Below the pieces are notes generated by a model. The model had not been told where the DNA came from and ran no database searches. It was given only the letters and a program-made list of their open reading frames with translations. A DNA stretch of 64,000 nt from Actinomycetes bacterium (lineage in GTDB: Bacteria; Actinomycetota; Actinomycetes; Propionibacteriales; Propionibacteriaceae). Where the stretch lies: contig JAEWOI010000027.1 in NCBI GenBank assembly GCA_023460935.1, positions 62,001 through 126,000 of the forward strand, written 5' to 3'. Below are positions 30,239-40,060 of this stretch, one piece after another (the stretch's first letter is position 1; each line of letters opens with the position of its first letter). Position numbers and translations under genes: made by a program.

Positions 30239-33200
30239 TCAACGATCGCGCTGATCGTCAGCGCGACGCCTGCGACTCGCCGCCAGCACCACGCCACCGA
30301 CGGCCAGCAGGCCCAGCCCGGCGCCCAGAGCGCCAAGGCCGCCGCCGGTGTGGGCGAGCACGGCGCCGGGACTGCCGCCCCCACCGGTGCGCCCGGGCTC
30401 GTCGTCGTCCTCGACGGGGTCGACGACGGCGGGCAGCGTGGTGTGGGCCGTGCTGCAGCTGACCGGGCAGGTGCCGCCCGCACCGGGGCTGGCCGGGCTG
30501 GTGAACGCAGCGTTGTAGGCGTGCTCGTCCACGGTGACGGTGTACGTCAGCACCGCCTCCTCGCCGGGCTGCAGGGTCGGCACAGACCAGGTGAGCACCG
30601 AGCCGGACAGTTCGACGTCTTCGGGCAGGGCAGCCGGACGGGCCAGAGTCCGTGCGCGGCCGGGGTCGTCCGCGTCCGGCCCGGCCAGGTCGTCGAGCGT
30701 GCCGTACTGCAGCACCTCGCCGAGGTCGTCCGCGACCACAGCGTGGGCCACGACCGCCCGGGAGGTGTTGCGCACCCGGAGGCTGAAGCTGATCTGCGTG
30801 CCCGGCACCACGACGCTGCCGCTGGCCGGGTCCGAGGTCTTCTCCAGCGTCCACGCCGGGCTGTGGTGCACGGTCTCGCAGCCGGGCCCGTCCGCGCACG
30901 CTGCGACGCCCACACCGGCCGCGACGTTGCCGAGGCTGACCCCATAGGCACCGCCGTCCACGGTCACCGTGTAGCTGATGCTGGCGGTGCCGCCGACCGG
31001 GACCTCCGGCACCGACCAGCGCAGGGTCTCGCCGTCGAGGACGGCACCCGCGGGCAGAGCGCCGGTCAGTTCGGCGTCGTCGAGGAGGTCAGACATGTCG
31101 TCCACCACCACCGCGCCGGCGAGCGCCACCGGGCCGGTGTTGGCGACGGTGAGGGTGTACGTCACCCGGTCGCCCGGCTCGACGGTCGCGCCGGTGCCGG
31201 GGTCGCTGGTCTTCTTCAGTGACCAGGCGGTGGTGTAGCCGACGGTCGAGCACTCGCCGAGGCAGCGCCCGCCGGTGGTCAGCGGCGCTGCGACGTTGCG
31301 CAGGGTCGCCCCGGTGGCGGAGTCGGCCACGCGCACCTGGTAGTGCAGTTCCGCGACCTCCCCCGCCGGCACCTCGGGCACGGCCCAGGTCAAGGTGGTG
31401 CCCTCCAGCCGCGTGCCGTCGGGCAGGGCCACGATGGTCGCGTCGTCCAGCACGTCGCCGAGGTCGTCGACGACCTGGGCCCCCACCAGCGTGGCCGGAG
31501 CCGTGTTGGTAACGGAGAGGGTGTAGTCGACCACCTGGCCGGGGGTGAGCGTCGCGTCGGGTCCGGCGCCGGAGGTCTTGGCCAAGGTCCAGCCCGCAGT
31601 GGTGTGGGTGGTGGCGCAGGCCACGCAGGTGCCGCCCTGGGTGACCGGCGCCGCGGAGTTGGCCAGCGTGACGCCGTGCGCCCCCGCTGCGATCGTCGCG
31701 GTGTAGCCGACGCTGGCGCTGCCGCCGACCGGCACCTCCGGCACGGCCCAGACCAGCGTGCCGCCGGAACGGGTGAGGCCGGCACCGAGGTCGCCCACCA
31801 GCGCGTCGTCGAGCACGTCACCCAGGTCGTCCGCGACGACCGCGCCGCGCAGCGGCACCGGGCCGGTGTTGGCGACGGTGAGGGTGTACCGCACGGAGTC
31901 GCCGGGCTCGAGCACGGCTCCGGAGCCCGGGTCGGAGGTCTTGGCCAGCGTCCAGGCAGAGGTCCACTGCGTGGTCGCGCAGCCGTCGACGCAGGAGCCG
32001 CCGGCTCCCACCGGTGCGGCCGAGTTGGTCACGGTGACGCCGTCCGCACCGGGCCGGACGGTCGCGGTGTAGCTGACCGCTGCGCTCTCGCCCGGCTCGA
32101 GCACAGGGATGGCCCAGGTGAGGACGTCCCCGGTGCGGCTGAGCTGATCGGAGCTGAACGCCAGCTCGGCGTGGGCCACCACCCCGGACAGGTCGTCGAC
32201 GGCGAGCGCGCCGCGCACCTGCGCTGCCGAGGTGTTGGTCGCGGTGAGGGTGTAGGTGATCACGTCTCCCGGCTCGACCACGGTCCCGCTGGCGGGGTCG
32301 GAGGTCTTGGCCAGCGTCCACCGCGGGGTGTTCGCGATGGTCGCGCAGGCGCCGGGGGCGCACTCGCCGCCGACGCTGGCCGGGGCCGCGACGTTGCGCA
32401 GGGTGGCACCGACAGCTCCTGCCGCAACCCGAACTCGGTAGGCCAGCTGCGCCGTGGCGCCCGGCGCGACGGTCGGCACCTGCCAGGCCAGCCGGCTCCC
32501 GGTGAGCTCTGCGCCGGCGGGCACTGCCAGCAGTGCGGCGTCGTCGAGCACTCCGGACAGGTCGTCGGAGACGACCGCGCCGACCAGCGGTGCCGGCCCG
32601 TCGTTGGTGACGCGCAGCAGGTAGTCGACGGTGTCGCCGGGCTCAACGGTCGCGCCCGGCCCGACGCCGCTGGACTTCGTCAGCGACCAGGCTGCGGTGT
32701 AGTGGCGGGTGCTGCACGACCGGTCGCAGGAACCGCCGCCGGACGCGGGGGTGGCGGTGTTGGACAGGGTTGCCCCGCGGGCGTCACGGTCGACCGTGGC
32801 GGTGTAGTGGACGCTCGCCGACTCCCCGGGCTGCAGCACCGGCGGCAGCCAGTAGAGGGTGTCGCCCGCCCGGTTGATGCCGGGCGGCAGGTCGCCGAGG
32901 GTGGCGTCGTCGACCAGTTCGCCGACCTCGTCCCGGACCGTCGGCGAGACTGCCACCGGGCCGGTGTTGGTGACGGTGAGGGTGTAGCCGATCACCTGGC
33001 CGGGCCGGACGGTTGCGCCGGAGGCCGGGTCGCTGGCCTTGGTGAGGACCCAGCTGACGGTGGCCTGGGAGGTGGCGCAGCTGCCCAGGCAGCTGCCGCC
33101 GGGTCCGACCGGCCGCACCCGGTTGGCGAGCGTGACGCCGTCCGCACCGGACTCGACCGTTGCGGTGTAGCTGACCGAGGCGTGCTCGCCCGGGGCGAGC

Positions 33201-36200
33201 ACGGGGATGGCCCAGGTCAGGGTGTCCTCGCTCCGGCTCAGCTGCGGGGAGCTGAACCCGATCTCGGCCGCGGCGAGCCCGCTCAGGTCGTCCTCGGCCG
33301 TTGCGCCGGTCACGGTCGCGGCCGAGGTGTTGCGTGCGGTCAGCGTGTAGGTGATCACGTCACCGGGCCTGACCACCGCACCCGAGCCGGGTTCGCTGGT
33401 CTTGCTCAGCGTCCAGGCCGGCGTGTGGTGCTCGGTCGTGCAGGCGTCGGTGCAGTCGTCGGGGTCGGTCTCGCCGGTGGCTGCGACGCGGTTGCGGAGC
33501 GTGACGCCGACCGCGTCCGCGTGCACGGTCGCGGTGTAGTTGAGGTGCAGCTCCTCGCCGGCGGCCAGGGTGCCGATGCTCCAGACCAGTTCCGCGCCGT
33601 CGAGCCGGGCCTCACCCCGGGTGGTGTGGATGCCGGCGACGTCGGCGTGCTCGAGCACTCCGGACAGGTCGTCGGTGACCACCACGGCCTTCGTGAAGCC
33701 GACCTCTGCCGCGGTGACCCGCACCGTGTAGTGCACCACCTGTCCGGGCAGCACGGTTGAGCCGGTTGCCGGGTCGCTGGACTTGGCCACGGTGAAGCTG
33801 CCCCTGGTGCGGGCGAGGGTGTTGGTCACCCCGATCACGACCGGGGCCTGGCTGCGGGGGAGTTCGAAGCTGATCGTGCGGCCGTCCTGGGTGCCGTCCG
33901 CGTTGGTCGCGGTGAGCTCTGTTGACCAGGTGTAGGAGGCGTCGGCCGGCGCGGGCAGGCTCGTCTCCGTGACCAGGCAGGCGCTGCCCACCGGGAGGCC
34001 GGCCGGGGCGTTCCAGGTGCCGCCGGCGGCGAGCCCGAAGGTGCCGGGACCGTCGGCGGGGAACCGGTTGCCGTTCGCCGCCGTGCACGTCCAGTTGAAG
34101 CCGTAGGTGGCTCCGGGGTCGATGCCGTCCAGGTCACCGGCCACCGTCTTGGTCACGCCGAAGCTGCCGGTTACCCGGTGCACCGGGTTGGCGACCGTGA
34201 TCGTCGCCCGCGGCTGCCCGGAGGGGACCACCGTCACCGGTACGCCGAGGTCGGCGCTGCCCCAGACGTAGGAGTCGTCGCCCTTGGCCGGGGCGGACGG
34301 CTGGTCCTCCGCTGTGGCCTCGCAGACCGAGCCGACCAGGACGGCCGGACCGGTCCACTCCCCGTCAGCTGCCACTGGGCCCCAGTCGCCGGTGACGGGG
34401 TCTTCGCCGGGGTGGGTGCACCGGTAGCTGCCGGAGAAGGTGAGGTCGGACTCGATGGCGTCGGCGGTGACGCCGGCACCGCGATGCACCTGCTTGGTGA
34501 TCGTGAACGGTGCCAGCACGCGGGTCACGGAGTGGGCCACGCCGAGCTGGGCCGTGTGGTTGGCCGCGGTGCGCACGCTGCCGCCCGTCGGGGTATAGCC
34601 CACCGCGCCCCAGGCGTAGGAGGCGTCGGTGAGCTGGTCTGCGGCGACGCTGTCAGCGACCACCGAGCACTCCGATTCCGCCGGGATGGCCTGGTCCTCC
34701 GGCCGGGCGACGACCTGGCTGCCGCCGCCTGCCGGGAGTGCCCAGCCGCCGGCCGCGACCACGTCGCCACGGTAGGTGCACTCCCAGGTACCGGTGGTGA
34801 CCAGGTCGTCTGCGAAGGCGCCGGCGGGCCCGTCGTAGGCGTGGCTGATCGCAAGCCCCGACCAGCGCCGGGTGGCTGTGTTGGTCACCGTGAGCTGCGC
34901 TGGTTCGGCCGCGGAGGCGATCGTGACCGCCCCGCCGAGGTCCGGCTCTGCCCAGCTGAAGGACGTGTCCACCAGCGCCGAGTCGGCCGGGGCGTCCTCG
35001 GTGGCCGTGCAGTCTGCGGTGAACGGGATCACGGTGTCGCCGGAGAGGCTCGCCGCGCCGGCCCCGGTGACCGTCCAGGTGCCGCTGTAGGCCTGGGACC
35101 CGTAGGTGCAGCGGTACTCGCCGGAGAACGTCGTGCCCGGAAGCACCGCCTCGGCGGTGCCGTCTCCGAACGCCTTCGTGATGGCCAGCGAACCGGTGAC
35201 GCGGCGGATGCCGTTGGTCACCGTCGCGACCGGCGCCGGCTCGGCCGCGGTCACCGTAACGGTGTCACCACCGCCGCCGAAGGCGACAGCCTGGCTCTCC
35301 CACGCGTAGGACGCGTCACGCAGCTGGCTCGGCACCGGGAAGGCGCCTTCGCTCACCTGGCAGCGCCAGCCGAACGGCACGCCGTCGAGCGCCGTGACGG
35401 TGTCGCCGGGGCGGACGCCGACCGTGGCCTCCAGCCGGCCGTCCTCGGCCGGGTCGTGAAGGTAGCAGCGGGCGGTGACGCTGAACCCTGCGAAGCCGTC
35501 CGCCGGCGCGTACCCTTCGGCCGCACCCGCGAGGCGCTTGGTCACCCGGACCCGCCCGGTGTCGCGGAGCAGGGTGTTGGTGGCGATGAGCCGGTTCGGT
35601 TCGCCCGTTGCCACGGTGACGCCCGCCAGCCGGGGGGTGGGGTCCCACCGGTAGGAGGGGTCGTGGCTGGGAGTGCCCGGGGGGTCCTCGGTGAGCGTGC
35701 AGCGGGAGCCGACCAGGATGCTGTCGTGGTCACCGGTCAGTTCGGCGACCGTGCCGGCCGCGCTGCCCCGGCCGGTCCAGGTGCCGGTGACTGCCGGTTC
35801 GTCGGCGTACTGGCACGACCAGCCGCCGCCGAAGGTCTGGGTGGGGTCGAGGACTCCGGCGAAGCTCCCGTCGTCGACCACCTTGGCGACCTCGATGCCG
35901 GCCCGCACGCGGGTGATCGGGTTCTCGATGCCGATCTGGTAGGTCCGGCCGGCGTCGTCCAGCTTGACCGCCTCGCCGATCACCGGGGACTGCCAGGCGT
36001 AGGAACTGTCGCGGAGGCCGGTGGTGGTGGTGCCCTCGCTGGCGCTGCAGGTGGCTCCGAGCGGGATGCCGTCCCAGGTGGCGGAGCCGCCGGCGGCGAC
36101 CAGCCTGGTGCCCTGGGCTCCGGCGCCGGTGCAGGTCAGCGTGACGGGGAAGACCTCTTCGCCGCCGCCGGTGTAGCCGCCGGTCGCACCGGTGATGGTC

Positions 36201-39200
36201 TTGCTGACCCGCACGCTGGCGGTCCTGGCGCTGATCGAGTTGACCACCCGGACGCTGACGGGCGCGGCGTCGTCGGGTGTGGTGAAGGTGATGCTGTTGC
36301 CGTCCTGCGCGCCGCCGGACGCCTCGCCGCTGGAGCTGAGGTCGGTCCCGTCCCAGCGGAACGGGTCGATGGCCCCGGGTCGTTCGCCCGCGGTGACGAT
36401 GCAGGTGGATCCGCCGGGAACGGCCTGGCCGGGCGCGGCGGAGTCCCCGGCCCGCAGCCGCAGCGTGCCGGTGATCTCGTCCCCGCTGAGCGGGGTGCAG
36501 CGGTAGCCGAACTCGAACTCCGCCCCGGCGGCGAAGGCCTCTCCGGCGAGGCCGCCGTCGACGCTCACGGCGAGGTTGAACCCGCCCTCGGCACGGTTCA
36601 GCGTGTTCACCACAGTCGCGGTTGCCCCGTCCACGCCGACCGTGGTCGGCTCGGGGGTCTGGGTCGACCAGGTGTAGGAGCGGTCTCCGGGCACGGGTGC
36701 GCCGGGGTTGTCCTCCGTGACGGTGCACACCGAACCCACCAGTACGTCGACGGTGGCCGCCGTGCCCTGCCCGGTGATGCCCCACGACCCGGCGCGGACG
36801 TCCTCGCTGTTGTAGTCGCACCGGTAGGTTCCGGTGAACCGCTCACCACCGGCGGCGTGGCCGGTGTGGTTGACGATCTCCTTGGCGATGGTGAAGGTGG
36901 CGCGCACGCGGCGGATGTCGGTGGCGACGGTGACCTCGCGCGGTTCGGTGCCCGCGGGGACGGTCACGTCGACCGGCTCGGGTGCCGGCTGCCACGCGTA
37001 GGAGGCGTCGGGCAGGCCCTGGTGGCCCGTGGGTGCTTCGATCTGGGCCAGGGCGCAGAAGGTACCGACGGGCAGGTAGGGCGTGATTCCCGTGCGGACG
37101 GACGGCCAGAGCAGGTCGAAGGTCTCGACGTAGTCCCCGGTGGCGCCCTGGGCCGGACGGTCACAGCTGACCCGCACCTTGAAGTTCGTACCGCTGGCGA
37201 CCCGGGCGGAGAAGCTCTCGATCGCCAAGGTGGCCTGGAGGCGGTTGAAGCCGATGCTGGTCGGGTTGGTCACGGTGACGGTCCGGCTGCCGCCGGCGGG
37301 GACGGTGACCCTGCCGGCGTCCAGCCCGGCGTAGGCCGGGTCGTCCCAGGCGTAGCCGGGTCGCAGCGGGGAGTCCGCCGGACGCCGCTCGCTCACCGCG
37401 CAGGCCACGCCGGCCGGAACGGTGACCGGCTTCGAGCCGCCGGCAGCCAGGCTGACGGTGCCCTCGTAGGGCGCGCCACAGGTGTAGTCGAGCTTGAAGT
37501 CCTCGCCGGAGCCGGCGTAGCCGTCGCCGGTGACGACCTTGGCCAGGTGCAGCGTCGCCAGGTCGCGGCGGAAGTGGTTGGTAACGGTGACGGTCGCGGT
37601 GCCGTCGGCCGGCACGCTGACCGCAGCGGAGGCGGAGTAGCCGTCCCAGGCGTAGGAGCCGTCGAGGAAGTCGCCGGGCCGGGCCGTCTGGTCGGCGCCG
37701 GTCACGGTGCAGCTGCTCGCTGCCGGGATGCCGGTCACCGTCCGGGAGGTGCCGGTGGACACTTCTAGCGTGCCGGTGCTGACCGTGGTGGCGCCCAGCC
37801 TGCACTCATAGGTGACCGGGAAGGCGCGGTCGGCGCCGCCGCTGTAGCCGGCCCCGGGCACGCCACTGCGGGGGCTCACCGCTGCACTCACCTGGAACGA
37901 GCCGAGCCGCTGCGTGGTGGGGTTGGTCAGGTTCACCGTCGCGGTCTGGTCGGCCGTGATGGTCACGGCCGCCGGGTTGACCGGCGCACCCCACACCCAG
38001 GAAGGGTCCACCAGGCCGGCCGAGGTGCCGGTGGGCGGCGCGGCTTCGGTCACAGTGCAGCTCGCGCCGGCCGGGACGTAGTCGATGGTCGCTGCAGCGC
38101 CCGGTGCACCGTTGGTCGCGCCGGGGCTGACGGTGACCGTTCCGGACTTGACCGTTGCCGTGCCCGAGGTGCAGGTGTAGGCGGCAGTGAACGACCGGGA
38201 GGTGCCGCCGGTGTAGCCGGCACCGGTCACCGTCTTGGTGATCGCGAGCCGGCCCACGGCGTACTTGTTGCGGACCGTGCAGGTCGCGGACTGCCCGTCG
38301 GCCAGCGTGAGGGTGTTGCCGTTGAGGGTGCCGGCGGTGCACGACCAGGCGCCGTCCTGGACGTAGCCGGCGGTCGTCGCAGCGTTGTTCGCCACCTCGG
38401 CAAGGGTGTAGGTGCCGGCGATGACGGCAGCGTCGGTGACCGCGGCGCTGCCGCTGGCGCCCGCTGCTGACTGGCCCGCTACGGCACCGGTGCCGGTGGC
38501 GGACAGCGTCCAGTCGGCCGCGGTCGCGACGGTTCCGGCCTGGCCGGTCGTGGTGACCTGTTTGACCAGGGTCAGCGTTGCCCGCGGGGTCCACGTGCTG
38601 GTCCACGTACAGGTGATCGGTGCAGCGGCCGCGGAGGAGGTCGAGTAGTCACCGGAGAGCGTGATGCCCGCACCACTGACGACGAGGCCGGGGATGCTGG
38701 CGGAGTTGTTGCCGTCGACGCAGCTGGCGCCGGTGCTGGACCAGCCTGCGGGCGGGGCGGCCGGGGCGAGGTTGATGGTCTGGCCGGTCACCAGGGCACC
38801 GAGCCGGACGGCCTGGCCGGCCGCGCCGGCGCCGGTCGGGTTCAGGGTGAAGTCCGCGGCCCACGGCGAGCCGGGAAGGTTGCTCACGGAAGCGAAGCCG
38901 AACCCCGGGTAGCTCGCGGGCGCACCGTACGGCGTGAGCAGCTGCTGCTGGATCTTCAGCGTGCGCACTTGCTGCACCTGCGCGTACAGGCAGCCGTTGG
39001 TGGTCGCGTTCTCCGGAGTGGTGAAGGTGGTCGTGACGGAATTCAGCGAAGCCAGGGTGGCATTACATGTCGAACCGCCGGCAGGCGCGGTGAAGCCTCT
39101 AATGACCAGGGTGTAGCTGAGCCCGTCGTGGGTGAAACTCTGGTCACTCACCTGGTTCAGGAATGTCGTGGTGTCGGCAACGTTGTCGCCGGCCGTCTCA

Positions 39201-39775
39201 TGCATCTCGTAGTTGAAGCCGAGGTTCATGCCGAGGAACTGCACGTTCAGCCGGCCGCGGAAGTACTGGTTGTCCGACGGCAGGTAGATGCCGGTGTTCT
39301 TGTGCGCCATCCGGCCGAGGTTGAAGATCGTCCCGGGGCTGAGCGTGGCCACCGACGCCGGCGCGAAGCCCAGTGCACTCTGCCGGTCCAGGTCGAGCGA
39401 GTTCGGGCAGATCGGCTCGCCCCACCAGGTGGCATCGCTGCTGCCGTGCGCCACCCAGGCAGCACCGCCGCTCCCGACGTAGGCCGTCGCCCCGGTATTC
39501 GCGCTTGTCGCAGCGGTACCGTCGGGATTGCCCATGGTGCCGGACACGGCCGAGCCCGAGCCGAACCGGACGCAGTCGGCGGGTTGGAAGTTGGCCGTGC
39601 CGCCGGCTGAACTGGACGGCGATCCGTAGTGCGTCGCCATCTGGGCGCGCACGTTCTGGGCAGCTGGAACAGTGATGGTCACGGCGGCAGCGGCCGTGGT
39701 GGGTTCCACCACGGCGACACCGACCAGGGCCAAGGCCAGAGCCAGGACCCAAGACACCCCTCGTTTTCTCAGCAT
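30239..39775 (-). CDS. Giant repeat surface protein with LAxTG cell-wall sorting signal
   Basis: A 3178-residue exported protein. The signal peptide (MLRKRGVSWVLALALALVGVAVVEP) precedes an N-terminal beta domain of about 370 residues (VRFGSGSAVSGTMGN, FNLGRMAHKNTGIYLPSDN; possibly choice-of-anchor-K-like). Fourteen DUF5979/SpaA-like repeats follow (about 33.8-38.6 kb), each opening like RVTKTVTG and containing a YxC and SYxW motif. Then come nine DUF11/DUF7507-like repeats of about 115 residues (W[TS]LxKTSDPxSG...VxPGDxxxYTL...DDL), about 30.6-33.8 kb. LAHTGGG, a hydrophobic helix and ASRRRR form a sortase sorting signal of the LAxTG type. ATG 39775 has AAAGGA at good spacing. It should form a very long wall-anchored fibre for adhesion. 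No sortase gene lies in the window. Confidence 0.92.
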   Translation of the reverse strand: MLRKRGVSWVLALALALVGVAVVEPTTAAAAVTITVPAAQNVRAQMATHYGSPSSSAGGTANFQPADCVRFGSGSAVSGTMGNPDGTAATSANTGATAYVGSGGAAWVAHGSSDATWWGEPICPNSLDLDRQSALGFAPASVATLSPGTIFNLGRMAHKNTGIYLPSDNQYFRGRLNVQFLGMNLGFNYEMHETAGDNVADTTTFLNQVSDQSFTHDGLSYTLVIRGFTAPAGGSTCNATLASLNSVTTTFTTPENATTNGCLYAQVQQVRTLKIQQQLLTPYGAPASYPGFGFASVSNLPGSPWAADFTLNPTGAGAAGQAVRLGALVTGQTINLAPAAPPAGWSSTGASCVDGNNSASIPGLVVSGAGITLSGDYSTSSAAAAPITCTWTSTWTPRATLTLVKQVTTTGQAGTVATAADWTLSATGTGAVAGQSAAGASGSAAVTDAAVIAGTYTLAEVANNAATTAGYVQDGAWSCTAGTLNGNTLTLADGQSATCTVRNKYAVGRLAITKTVTGAGYTGGTSRSFTAAYTCTSGTATVKSGTVTVSPGATNGAPGAAATIDYVPAGASCTVTEAAPPTGTSAGLVDPSWVWGAPVNPAAVTITADQTATVNLTNPTTQRLGSFQVSAAVSPRSGVPGAGYSGGADRAFPVTYECRLGATTVSTGTLEVSTGTSRTVTGIPAASSCTVTGADQTARPGDFLDGSYAWDGYSASAAVSVPADGTATVTVTNHFRRDLATLHLAKVVTGDGYAGSGEDFKLDYTCGAPYEGTVSLAAGGSKPVTVPAGVACAVSERRPADSPLRPGYAWDDPAYAGLDAGRVTVPAGGSRTVTVTNPTSIGFNRLQATLAIESFSARVASGTNFKVRVSCDRPAQGATGDYVETFDLLWPSVRTGITPYLPVGTFCALAQIEAPTGHQGLPDASYAWQPAPEPVDVTVPAGTEPREVTVATDIRRVRATFTIAKEIVNHTGHAAGGERFTGTYRCDYNSEDVRAGSWGITGQGTAATVDVLVGSVCTVTEDNPGAPVPGDRSYTWSTQTPEPTTVGVDGATATVVNTLNRAEGGFNLAVSVDGGLAGEAFAAGAEFEFGYRCTPLSGDEITGTLRLRAGDSAAPGQAVPGGSTCIVTAGERPGAIDPFRWDGTDLSSSGEASGGAQDGNSITFTTPDDAAPVSVRVVNSISARTASVRVSKTITGATGGYTGGGEEVFPVTLTCTGAGAQGTRLVAAGGSATWDGIPLGATCSASEGTTTTGLRDSSYAWQSPVIGEAVKLDDAGRTYQIGIENPITRVRAGIEVAKVVDDGSFAGVLDPTQTFGGGWSCQYADEPAVTGTWTGRGSAAGTVAELTGDHDSILVGSRCTLTEDPPGTPSHDPSYRWDPTPRLAGVTVATGEPNRLIATNTLLRDTGRVRVTKRLAGAAEGYAPADGFAGFSVTARCYLHDPAEDGRLEATVGVRPGDTVTALDGVPFGWRCQVSEGAFPVPSQLRDASYAWESQAVAFGGGGDTVTVTAAEPAPVATVTNGIRRVTGSLAITKAFGDGTAEAVLPGTTFSGEYRCTYGSQAYSGTWTVTGAGAASLSGDTVIPFTADCTATEDAPADSALVDTSFSWAEPDLGGAVTIASAAEPAQLTVTNTATRRWSGLAISHAYDGPAGAFADDLVTTGTWECTYRGDVVAAGGWALPAGGGSQVVARPEDQAIPAESECSVVADSVAADQLTDASYAWGAVGYTPTGGSVRTAANHTAQLGVAHSVTRVLAPFTITKQVHRGAGVTADAIESDLTFSGSYRCTHPGEDPVTGDWGPVAADGEWTGPAVLVGSVCEATAEDQPSAPAKGDDSYVWGSADLGVPVTVVPSGQPRATITVANPVHRVTGSFGVTKTVAGDLDGIDPGATYGFNWTCTAANGNRFPADGPGTFGLAAGGTWNAPAGLPVGSACLVTETSLPAPADASYTWSTELTATNADGTQDGRTISFELPRSQAPVVIGVTNTLARTRGSFTVAKSSDPATGSTVLPGQVVHYTVRVTAAEVGFTKAVVVTDDLSGVLEHADVAGIHTTRGEARLDGAELVWSIGTLAAGEELHLNYTATVHADAVGVTLRNRVAATGETDPDDCTDACTTEHHTPAWTLSKTSEPGSGAVVRPGDVITYTLTARNTSAATVTGATAEDDLSGLAAAEIGFSSPQLSRSEDTLTWAIPVLAPGEHASVSYTATVESGADGVTLANRVRPVGPGGSCLGSCATSQATVSWVLTKASDPASGATVRPGQVIGYTLTVTNTGPVAVSPTVRDEVGELVDDATLGDLPPGINRAGDTLYWLPPVLQPGESASVHYTATVDRDARGATLSNTATPASGGGSCDRSCSTRHYTAAWSLTKSSGVGPGATVEPGDTVDYLLRVTNDGPAPLVGAVVSDDLSGVLDDAALLAVPAGAELTGSRLAWQVPTVAPGATAQLAYRVRVAAGAVGATLRNVAAPASVGGECAPGACATIANTPRWTLAKTSDPASGTVVEPGDVITYTLTATNTSAAQVRGALAVDDLSGVVAHAELAFSSDQLSRTGDVLTWAIPVLEPGESAAVSYTATVRPGADGVTVTNSAAPVGAGGSCVDGCATTQWTSAWTLAKTSDPGSGAVLEPGDSVRYTLTVANTGPVPLRGAVVADDLGDVLDDALVGDLGAGLTRSGGTLVWAVPEVPVGGSASVGYTATIAAGAHGVTLANSAAPVTQGGTCVACATTHTTAGWTLAKTSGAGPDATLTPGQVVDYTLSVTNTAPATLVGAQVVDDLGDVLDDATIVALPDGTRLEGTTLTWAVPEVPAGEVAELHYQVRVADSATGATLRNVAAPLTTGGRCLGECSTVGYTTAWSLKKTSDPGTGATVEPGDRVTYTLTVANTGPVALAGAVVVDDMSDLLDDAELTGALPAGAVLDGETLRWSVPEVPVGGTASISYTVTVDGGAYGVSLGNVAAGVGVAACADGPGCETVHHSPAWTLEKTSDPASGSVVVPGTQISFSLRVRNTSRAVVAHAVVADDLGEVLQYGTLDDLAGPDADDPGRARTLARPAALPEDVELSGSVLTWSVPTLQPGEEAVLTYTVTVDEHAYNAAFTSPASPGAGGTCPVSCSTAHTTLPAVVDPVEDDDEPGRTGGGGSPGAVLAHTGGGLGALGAGLGLLAVGGVVLAASRRRRADDQRDR

Positions 39776-39882
39776 GCTCATCCTTTCCCCTAAAAAGAGA
39801 TGACCATGTCGCGAGAAAGCTACACCAATAGCGTCGCCAAATCCAACCGAACCACAAAATACATGCCCCATTACCGGCATTT

Positions 39883-39950
39883 GTCACCCGCACGAGTGAC
39901 CATTAGCCAATATGGTCCCCATTGCGGGGGACGCTCATTCGGGGGACACC
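39883..39950. promoter_or_regulatory. Paired palindromes upstream of the giant adhesin gene
   Basis: GTCACCCGCACGAGTGAC (39883-39900) and GTCCCCATTGCGGGGGAC (39915-39932) are 18-bp palindromic elements 32 bp apart centre to centre, followed by a half site ATTCGGGGGACACC (39937-39950). They lie 108-175 bases upstream of the adhesin start and also upstream of the solute-binding gene on the other strand. Confidence 0.6.
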
Positions 39951-40060
39951 GGGCGGCGCCGGCCGGTAAGCCGGCAGACGCCGATGCCGGTGGCCGCCGG
40001 GAATGCGCCACGACCGGCCGGGCGTTGACTCCTGCGACTGAGGCAAAGGAAGGTTGAGCC

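Noticed and set aside
34178..37768. A 1196-codon plus-strand frame inside the adhesin gene
   Set aside because: Composition (Gly/Arg/Val with no domain) and repeat periodicity show it is the antisense shadow of the repeat protein.
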